Assembly (NCBI GenBank): GCA_027047735.1
Contig: JALTUD010000288.1
Location: 1 to 6,256 of the forward strand
Source of the DNA: Flavobacteriales bacterium
GTDB taxonomy: Bacteria > Bacteroidota > Bacteroidia > Flavobacteriales_D > Parvicellaceae
Length of the DNA: 6,256 nucleotides
Direction of reading: 5' to 3'
Shown here: positions 1 through 4,853 of the stretch, in pieces
How positions within the stretch are numbered: the stretch's first letter is position 1
How the letters are laid out: every line of letters starts with the position of its first letter
Program-made: the position numbers and the translations under genes
Notes under the pieces: model-generated
The model's database searches: none
Told to the model about the DNA's origin: nothing
What the model saw: the letters and a program-made list of their open reading frames with translations, nothing else

Positions 1-231
1 ATTTTTGATAGTTGGGTTTATCATAAGGCAGGTGTTAACACCTCAGATATAACTCGTTATGGTGTTAATCATGTTTTTACTATTCCTATATTAAAACAAC
101 AAATTAATATACCTGATATGTTAAGTAATAAAGTTATAAATGATACTGAGTTATACAATCTTTTAGGATATAGGTTCGATATCAAAGATTCTGTTATGGG
201 TTACAGACAGAAAAAAATAGATAAGAAATGA
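1..231 (+). CDS. Phytanoyl-CoA dioxygenase (PhyH)-like oxygenase, C-terminal fragment
   Basis: The first reading frame is open from the window edge to TGA at 229-231, giving 76 codons of a gene whose start lies upstream. The fragment opens with IFDSWVYHKAGVN, followed by TSDITRYGVNH. In the PhyH family of Fe(II)/2-oxoglutarate oxygenases, the distal iron-binding His is followed 11 residues later by the Arg that binds 2-oxoglutarate. Here H8 and R19 of the fragment have that spacing. The end (LLGYRF, then a basic tail with YRQKK) also resembles PhyH C-termini. The proximal HxD motif would be upstream and cannot be seen. The stop overlaps the next start as ATGA, so the two genes are probably translationally coupled. 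In this setting the protein would hydroxylate or otherwise oxidise a sugar or lipid-linked substrate; the substrate is unknown. PhyH family membership is likely; the function is inference. Confidence 0.72.
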   Translation: MFDSWVYHKAGVNTSDITRYGVNHVFTIPILKQQINIPDMLSNKVINDTELYNLLGYRFDIKDSVMGYRQKKIDKK

Positions 232-848
232 AAAATAATATTGTAAAAGAAATAGAAAAATACTATACAGAAAAGGTAGTTAAACACGGAGCAACCAGTA
301 AGGGAGTGGATTGGAACGGAAAAGAATCTCATTATATTCGCTTTAAACAGTTGTCAAAGATATTACCTAGGAATGAACACTTTTCTGTATTAGATTTTGG
401 TTGTGGTTTTGGTGCGTTGATAGATTACTTACTAGAAAATAATTATAATTTCGATTATATAGGTTATGATATTTCAAAAGAAATGATTACGGCAGGTAAG
501 GAAAAGTATGGAGCACTAAAAAACGTAACGTTTGAGAATGATTTATCAAAAATATCAATGACCGATTACGTGATAGCTAATGGTTTATTTAATGTTAAAT
601 TAAAAACAAATGATGAGGATTGGAAAGAGTATATACTAAACACATTAAAAGAATTAGATAGGTTGGCAGAAAAAGGATTTTCATTTAATATTTTAACCTC
701 TTATTCAGATAAAGAATATATGAAGGATTATTTATATTATGCTAATCCTTTATTCTTTTTTGATTATTGTAAACAAAACTTCTCAAAAGATGTAGCTCTT
801 TTACACGATTATAAATTATATGAATTTACAATATTGGTAAGAAAATAA
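228..848 (+). CDS. Class I SAM-dependent methyltransferase, polysaccharide-cluster type
   Basis: This 206-residue protein has a Rossmann-type methyltransferase core. The SAM-binding motif I is VLDFGCGFG at residues 54-62, and the acidic end of strand beta2 is GYD at 79-81, with D81 the likely ribose-binding residue. The motif at 113-122 (DYVIANGLFN) fits the beta4 region. The N-terminal stretch with YYTEKVVKHGATSKGVDW and the RFKQL segment (about residues 12-43) is the preamble typical of methyltransferases in O-antigen and capsule clusters. No signal peptide or membrane segment is visible, so it should be cytoplasmic. The ATG overlaps the preceding stop by ATGA, which supports this start. 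Hand counts on five 60-nt lines gave about 27% GC, lower than the downstream genes. It probably methylates a sugar O- or N-position or a modified intermediate; the acceptor cannot be read from the sequence. Confidence 0.88.
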   Translation: MKNNIVKEIEKYYTEKVVKHGATSKGVDWNGKESHYIRFKQLSKILPRNEHFSVLDFGCGFGALIDYLLENNYNFDYIGYDISKEMITAGKEKYGALKNVTFENDLSKISMTDYVIANGLFNVKLKTNDEDWKEYILNTLKELDRLAEKGFSFNILTSYSDKEYMKDYLYYANPLFFFDYCKQNFSKDVALLHDYKLYEFTILVRK

Positions 849-853
849 AAATT

Positions 854-1513
854 ATGCAGAAAATAGTACTTTTCGGATATGGAGATATTGCTCAAATAGC
901 AAAATATTATTTTGATATAGATAGTGATTTTGAAGTAGTGGCTTTTACGCTCGATAAAGAGTATATTAGTGAAACAACTTTTGAAGGATTACCGGTTGTT
1001 CCATTTCAAGATATAGAAAAATTATATCCCTCAGATAAATTTAAAATGTTTATCGCTCTTAGTTATACTAATATGAATAAACTAAGAGAACAAAAATATC
1101 ATGAAGCAAAAGAAAAAGGCTATGAACTAGTTTCATATGTCAGCTCAAAATGTTCTTACATGAGTCAATTCCCACATGGAGATAATTGTTTTATTTTTGA
1201 AGACAATACAATACAACCGTTTGTTAAAATAGGAAATAATGTAACACTATGGAGTGGCAATCACATTGGACATCATTCAGAAATACATGATCATAATTTT
1301 GTGAGTTCTCATGTTGTTATTTCAGGACATTGTACGATTGAATCAAATTGTTTTCTGGGGGTCAACTCTACAATTGCACATAAAGTTACTATCTCCAAGG
1401 AAACTTTACTCGGTGCCGGATCTATCATTTCTAAAGACACCGTTGAAAAAGGAATTTATGTTCCGCCTAGAACAATAAAACTAGATAAAACAAGTGATCA
1501 AATTAAATTATAA
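854..1513 (+). CDS. NeuD/PglD-family sugar acetyltransferase (left-handed beta-helix)
   Basis: This 219-residue protein has the two-part layout of the NeuD/PglD family. An N-terminal Rossmann-like sugar-nucleotide-binding domain begins IVLFGYGDIAQIA (residues 4-16). A left-handed beta-helix of hexapeptide repeats runs from about residue 118 to 205, with rungs such as VKIGNN, CTIESNCFLGVN and VTISKETLLGAG. The segment NHIGHHSEIHDHNF (136-149) lines up with the region carrying the catalytic His of PglD; H140 or H141 is the likely base. Family members transfer acetyl from acetyl-CoA to a sugar amino or hydroxyl group. RffA encoded downstream produces a 4-amino sugar nucleotide, so this enzyme is a reasonable candidate for its N-acetylation, replacing RffC/WecD; this is inference. 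An O-acetyltransferase role is the alternative. It starts 5 nt after the methyltransferase stop and overlaps the next gene by TAATG. Confidence 0.87.
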   Translation: MQKIVLFGYGDIAQIAKYYFDIDSDFEVVAFTLDKEYISETTFEGLPVVPFQDIEKLYPSDKFKMFIALSYTNMNKLREQKYHEAKEKGYELVSYVSSKCSYMSQFPHGDNCFIFEDNTIQPFVKIGNNVTLWSGNHIGHHSEIHDHNFVSSHVVISGHCTIESNCFLGVNSTIAHKVTISKETLLGAGSIISKDTVEKGIYVPPRTIKLDKTSDQIKL

Positions 1514-2433
1514 TGCAGTGGATTAAACTCAGACAAATCTTTACAGCCAACCAACATTCGGATTGGATGTATTCACATGGTTCAAATCCGGTATTTCATT
1601 TAGAAGATGACGGAACTACTCGAATATATTTCACTTGTAGAGATGAAAATTCCCGAAGCCATATCGCTTACGTAGATGTCGATTTTGAAGATGATTTTAA
1701 AATATTATCGATTAGTCAAGAACCTGTTTTAGCTCCGGGTACCCCGGGCTTATTTGATGATTCCGGTGTTGTTATGGGACAATTTCAAAAAATAAATGGT
1801 AAACTTTATCTATATTATCTAGGTTGGAATTTAAAAGTTACTGTACCATGGTTAAATACAATTGGATTAGCTATTTACAACACTAAGCTAAAAAAATTCG
1901 AGAAATATAGCAAAGCTCCCATAATGGATAGAAGCGGGGTAGATCCTTACTCGATTTCTTATCCTTCTATTTTATTTGAAGAAGGAAAGTATAAAATGTG
2001 GTATGGGTCTAATTTATCTTGGGGTGAAAATCCGGAATCAATGCTTCATGTTATAAAATATGCTGAATCATCAGATGGAATTAACTGGAATCGAACTAAT
2101 CATATCGCAGTCAATTTAGAACATAAAAATGAATACGCTCTTTCGAAACCATGGGTAATAAAAGAAAACGGGGTATATAAAATGTGGTATTCGTATAGAG
2201 GAAACGGAAGCATTGATGAATATAGAATTGGATATGCAGAATCGCTCAATGGGTTCGATTGGATTCGAAAAGATGACGAAGTTGGTATTGATGTTTCACC
2301 TATGGGATGGGATAGTCAAATGATTAGTTACCCCTGTGTGTTTGATTACAAAGGAGAGCGATACATGCTTTATAATGGAGATGGTTATGGTAAAACAGGC
2401 TTTGGAATAGCAAAATTAAGAAAACACGTTTAG
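1513..2433 (+). CDS. Five-bladed beta-propeller protein, glycoside hydrolase-like (GH43/GH32/GH130 fold)
   Basis: This 306-residue protein has no signal peptide or membrane segment. Blade-like units recur: RIYFTCRDE (37-45), KLYLYYLGW (97-105), KYKMWYGS (159-166), VYKMWYSY (221-228) and ERYMLYNGDGYG (282-293). The last three are each preceded by an S-x-P motif at 149-151, 211-213 and 272-274. SDGINW (187-192) and LNGFDW (245-250) are the turn motifs common in this fold. D82/D83 in FDDSG and D267 in GWDSQ are candidate active-site acids. The fold is shared by GH43, GH32/68 and GH130 enzymes, including hydrolases and phosphorylases. Encoded as a cytoplasmic protein inside a biosynthetic operon, it need not be a degradative glycosidase; it could trim, phosphorolyse or transfer on a nucleotide- or lipid-linked sugar. 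The start codon overlaps the acetyltransferase stop (TAATG). The fold call is firm; the reaction is unknown. Confidence 0.78.
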   Translation: MQWIKLRQIFTANQHSDWMYSHGSNPVFHLEDDGTTRIYFTCRDENSRSHIAYVDVDFEDDFKILSISQEPVLAPGTPGLFDDSGVVMGQFQKINGKLYLYYLGWNLKVTVPWLNTIGLAIYNTKLKKFEKYSKAPIMDRSGVDPYSISYPSILFEEGKYKMWYGSNLSWGENPESMLHVIKYAESSDGINWNRTNHIAVNLEHKNEYALSKPWVIKENGVYKMWYSYRGNGSIDEYRIGYAESLNGFDWIRKDDEVGIDVSPMGWDSQMISYPCVFDYKGERYMLYNGDGYGKTGFGIAKLRKHV

Positions 2434-2457
2434 TTTAAAGTAATATTTATTTTTTAA

Positions 2458-3585
2458 ATGAAAATAGGATTCAACAAACCCCACTTAACCGGTAAAGAAA
2501 CACACTATATCTACAAAGCCGTACAATCTTTACATCTTTCGGGAAATGGAATGTTTACAAAAAAAAGCCATCATTTTTTTGAAGAAAATTACAGATTCAA
2601 TAAATGCCTTCTAACCTCCAGTTGTACAGATGCTTTGGAGATGTCGGCTATATTAATCAATATACAACCCGGTGATGAAGTTATTATACCTTCCTACACC
2701 TTTGTAAGTACAGCAAATGCTTTTGTATTAAGAGGAGCTAAAATTGTATTTGCAGACAGTTTACCCAACCACCCCAATATAGACACTTCTAAAATAGAAA
2801 ACTTAATAACCGAAAAAACCAAGGCAATAGTTCCCGTTCATTATGCAGGTATGGCTTGCGAAATGGATGAAATCATGCGACTGGCAGAGAAATACAACCT
2901 TTATATTATAGAAGATGCTGCCCAAGCAATAGATTCCTATTACAAAGGTAAACCATTAGGAAGTTTCGGCCATTTAGCCACCTTTTCATTTCATGAAACA
3001 AAAAACATCATCAGCGGAGAAGGAGGAATGCTGGTCGTCAATGATAAAACACTTGTCCCTCGAGCAGAAATCATTTGGGAAAAAGGAACCAATCGTTCGG
3101 CATTTTTCAGAGGAGAAGTAAACAAATACGGTTGGGTAGATGTAGGTTCATCGTTTTTACCTTCAGAGGTAGTAGCTGCCTTTCTTTACGCACAGTTAGA
3201 AAATTTAGATGACATCCAAAACAAAAGAAAACACATTTGGGAAACCTACCATCAAGCACTAGAAGAATTAGAACAAACGGGTAAATTAAAGCGTCCTGTT
3301 ATTCCCAACAATGCAACCAACAATGCACATATGTATTACATACTGTGCAATAGCTACGAAGAGCGGACAAATTTAATAACACACCTAAAATCAAAAGAAA
3401 TAGCAGCCGTATTTCATTACCTGAGTTTACATAAAAGTCCGTTTTACTCTGACAAACACGACGGAAGAGAAATACCAATGTCCGATTATTACGAACATCA
3501 TCTACTCCGTTTACCCTTCTTTTACGATTTGACAGAAGATGAACAAAATTATGTAATAGAAGAAATAAAGAATTTCTATAAATAG
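2458..3585 (+). CDS. rffA: dTDP-4-amino-4,6-dideoxygalactose transaminase RffA (WecE)
   Basis: This 375-residue protein is a full-length PLP-dependent DegT/DnrJ/EryC1/StrS aminotransferase. It transfers an amino group from glutamate to dTDP-4-keto-6-deoxy-D-glucose to form dTDP-4-amino-4,6-dideoxy-D-galactose (dTDP-Fuc4N). It follows E. coli WecE as I remember it almost block by block: LLTSSCTDALEM (51-62), PGDEVIIPSYTFVSTANAFV (71-90), VPVHYAGMACEMD (125-137), EDAAQ (152-156), FSFHETKN (176-183), EKGTNRS (208-214) and VFHYLSLH (318-325). K182 in HETKN is the PLP Schiff-base lysine and D153 the cofactor-binding Asp. These blocks favour RffA over related sugar transaminases such as VioA. It starts 24 nt after the propeller gene with an A/T-rich leader and no Shine-Dalgarno, usual for Bacteroidota. 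Hand counts on four lines gave about 38% GC, well above the first genes of the operon. It is the last gene before the terminator. Confidence 0.94.
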   Translation: MKIGFNKPHLTGKETHYIYKAVQSLHLSGNGMFTKKSHHFFEENYRFNKCLLTSSCTDALEMSAILINIQPGDEVIIPSYTFVSTANAFVLRGAKIVFADSLPNHPNIDTSKIENLITEKTKAIVPVHYAGMACEMDEIMRLAEKYNLYIIEDAAQAIDSYYKGKPLGSFGHLATFSFHETKNIISGEGGMLVVNDKTLVPRAEIIWEKGTNRSAFFRGEVNKYGWVDVGSSFLPSEVVAAFLYAQLENLDDIQNKRKHIWETYHQALEELEQTGKLKRPVIPNNATNNAHMYYILCNSYEERTNLITHLKSKEIAAVFHYLSLHKSPFYSDKHDGREIPMSDYYEHHLLRLPFFYDLTEDEQNYVIEEIKNFYK

Positions 3586-3625
3586 AAGTTACCTGAATTC
3601 AGGTAACTTCTTTATAGAATTTTTT
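3584..3625. terminator. Perfect-palindrome terminator between convergent genes
   Basis: Positions 3584-3611 form a perfect 28-nt palindrome with arms such as GAAGTTACCTG and CAGGTAACTTC around a central AATT, able to form a 12-bp stem with a 4-nt loop. It begins inside the TAG stop of rffA. On the + strand it is followed by TTT and then six Ts at 3620-3625; on the - strand by a weaker A/T-rich stretch. It lies in the 58-nt gap between the convergent rffA and TonB-family genes. That placement fits an intrinsic terminator used from both sides. Confidence 0.8.
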
Positions 3626-3643
3626 GTAAAACCTATTGGTCGA

Positions 3644-4381
3644 TTAGTTCCTTAGCGTATAGCGAACAGGTATTCTATACTGAACACGTACTGATCTGTT
3701 CCTCTGTTTCCCCGGTTTCCATTTCGGCATAGATTCAATTACCCTTTTCGCTTCTGCATCCAAGTGCCTCTCTCTGCCTTTTATTACCTCAACATCACTA
3801 ATAGAGCCATCGGTGTTGATAATAAATTGAACAAAAACCGTCCCGTCAATCCCTTTTTTTCTAGCAATATCCGGATATTGAATATTATTAACCAGATACT
3901 TCATCAAAGCCTTTTCACCGCCAATAAAGGTCGGTTTTTCTTCTACCGCATAAAATTCCAATGTAGAAACAGAACCAAAGTCATCAAAATCATCTTCTCC
4001 ATCATCTGTAATATCAGGAAAATCATCATTATTCAAATCAAACAAAGAATTATTATCAGAATCAACTTTTTTCTCAATAACCGGTTTCGGCTTAATCACC
4101 TCTTTCTTGTCATCTTTTTTCACCACCACCCAATCTTTTCTTAGTTTAGGTTTAGGAATAAACACACTTTTTTGTCGAGGTTTAGGGCGTTCAATCCGCA
4201 CTTCCATAATAGGTTCATAAAGCGACTCACTCTCCACTCCGCTAATCGGTTTAATGTTCAGGCTACCATACCTCCATTCAAATGATTCCAGTACAACACC
4301 AAAAGACAATAGCAGTCCAATAAGTAAAAAAGTAATTCTTTTGTCTTCCAATGTAACACTCTGATTTTTTTTAGTTTTCAT
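3644..4381 (-). CDS. TonB-family energy transducer
   Basis: This 245-residue protein has the TonB layout. A short basic N-terminus is followed by one membrane segment (about 16-33, ITFLLIGLLLSFGVVLES). A periplasmic linker rich in Pro, Lys and charged residues (about 55-145) follows, including ERPKPRQK and PKPKLRK. The C-terminal TonB domain covers about 150-243. Family marks there are PTFIGGEKAL (150-159), NNIQYPDIARKKGIDGTVFV (165-184), NTDGSISDV (189-197), LDAEAKRVIESMPKWKPGKQ (207-226) and a final IPVRY. TonB couples the ExbB/ExbD proton-motive complex to outer-membrane TonB-dependent receptors. Bacteroidota carry many paralogues, so the receptor served cannot be named, and neither exbB nor exbD is in the window. 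Odd point: residues 107-137 of the linker are strongly acidic (for example DDGEDDFDDFG). It is convergent with the polysaccharide operon and probably not part of it. Confidence 0.9.
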   Translation of the reverse strand: MKTKKNQSVTLEDKRITFLLIGLLLSFGVVLESFEWRYGSLNIKPISGVESESLYEPIMEVRIERPKPRQKSVFIPKPKLRKDWVVVKKDDKKEVIKPKPVIEKKVDSDNNSLFDLNNDDFPDITDDGEDDFDDFGSVSTLEFYAVEEKPTFIGGEKALMKYLVNNIQYPDIARKKGIDGTVFVQFIINTDGSISDVEVIKGRERHLDAEAKRVIESMPKWKPGKQRNRSVRVQYRIPVRYTLRN

Positions 4382-4394
4382 AACAAATAGTTTT

Positions 4395-4421
4395 AAAGAT
4401 TATATATCAACTACTTGCAAA
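4395..4421 (-). promoter_or_regulatory. Possible promoter of the TonB-family gene
   Basis: Reading the - strand, TTTG (4421-4418) is followed after 13 nt by TATAATCTTT (4404-4395), which ends 13 nt before the ATG at 4381. Bacteroidota primary promoters are usually TTTG, then about 19-20 nt, then TAnnTTTG. The downstream box here (TA, three bases, TTT) is only an approximate match and the spacing is loose. It is offered because some promoter is expected between the hairpin at 4540-4599 and this gene. Confidence 0.25.
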
Positions 4422-4539
4422 AACTATCCCTAACCGAAACAACAGACAGCTAAATGATGTATCGGGATATTCCAATAATAAACGGACAAAAATAACCGGT
4501 AAGAGGAGGAGAAGAATTTGTTTAATAATATGGACGTTC

Positions 4540-4599
4540 CCATTACAGCATTAAAAAGTGAGGTAGTTCTCACTACCCCACTTTTTAACACTGTAATGG
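4540..4599 (-). terminator. Large hairpin, probable terminator or RNA 3' end on the - strand
   Basis: Arms 4540-4567 and 4572-4599 are inverted copies around a 4-nt loop. As DNA, 25 of 28 positions pair. The three exceptions (4549/4590, 4550/4589, 4561/4578) are C-A or A-C on the + strand but become G.U wobbles in a - strand RNA, so that RNA pairs along all 28 positions. Its loop reads GAGA, a GNRA tetraloop. The inner part is terminator-like on the - strand: a GC-richer stem containing GGGGTAGT and ACTACCTC, followed by five Ts. The inner part is flanked by As on one side and Ts on the other, so it could also stop + strand transcription. It likely ends transcripts entering from the surface-protein gene before the TonB gene. 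Confidence 0.65.
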
Positions 4600-4617
4600 T
4601 CGAGCTATCCGCTATAT

Positions 4618-4650
4618 CTTTTGGTTTGCATAAAGCAAACAAACCAAAAG
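4618..4650 (-). repeat. 11-bp perfect inverted repeat (stem-loop)
   Basis: CTTTTGGTTTG at 4618-4628 is exactly reversed and complemented as CAAACCAAAAG at 4640-4650, leaving an 11-nt loop. On the - strand an alternative fold keeps the outer 7 bp and pairs an inner TTTGC with GCAAA around a TTTAT loop. No U-tract follows on either strand, so it does not look like a terminator. It sits 18 nt from the large hairpin, upstream of it on the - strand. The stem-loop is directly visible; its function is unknown. Confidence 0.6.
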
Positions 4651-4853
4651 GATGCCGCTTCTATCTCTAACGCAGAATCATATAATGTAAAAACTTGGAA
4701 CTGCTTATCCGTTTGTTTCCCCAAAGGCAATAAGCAAATAAAAAAAATATAATCATAAAGGTTTTTCAGCAACATACCCCAATAATTTAGAAAAGTAAAC
4801 CTCAAACGAACTAATAATTCTCTTTTGGGAAAGTTGTGGATAAGCATTTTTTA

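Larger units (their letters stand above)
4382..4853. other. 472-nt non-coding region with two inverted repeats
   Basis: This gap lies between the surface-protein stop and the TonB-family start, both on the - strand. It contains the large hairpin at 4540-4599, the smaller one at 4618-4650, and probably the TonB-gene promoter near its low-coordinate end. A - strand reading frame of 80 codons starts at 4847, seven nt after the surface-protein stop, and ends at 4605 with FWFVCFMQTKRYSG. Its residue make-up is unlike a normal protein, and its last part simply reads through the 4618-4650 hairpin. I consider it non-coding or degenerate rather than a gene. I saw no tRNA, insertion sequence or riboswitch I could name. 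Positions 4741-4748 are a run of eight As. Confidence 0.6.

Noticed and set aside
3764..4144. 126-codon + strand reading frame
   Set aside because: It lies wholly antisense inside the TonB-family gene, has an Ile/Asn/Phe-rich make-up with no recognisable motif, and is a shadow of that gene.
4430..4642. 70-codon - strand reading frame
   Set aside because: It runs straight through the 28-bp hairpin and overlaps the promoter region of the TonB gene; no family resemblance.
4530..4670. 46-codon + strand reading frame beginning at an ATG after a GAGGAGGAG stretch (4503-4511)
   Set aside because: The purine stretch is 18 nt from the ATG, too far for a ribosome site, Bacteroidota rarely use one, and the frame is made of the two hairpins.
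4702..4736. Inverted repeat TGCTTAT / ATAAGCA with a 21-nt loop, followed by an A-rich run
   Set aside because: Only 7 A/T-rich pairs around a long loop and no U-tract; too weak to call a terminator or element.
4835..4843. Perfect DnaA-box sequence (TTATCCACA on the - strand)
   Set aside because: It is a single copy, with no cluster of boxes, no unwinding element and no dnaA or dnaN nearby; a 9-mer like this can occur by chance.
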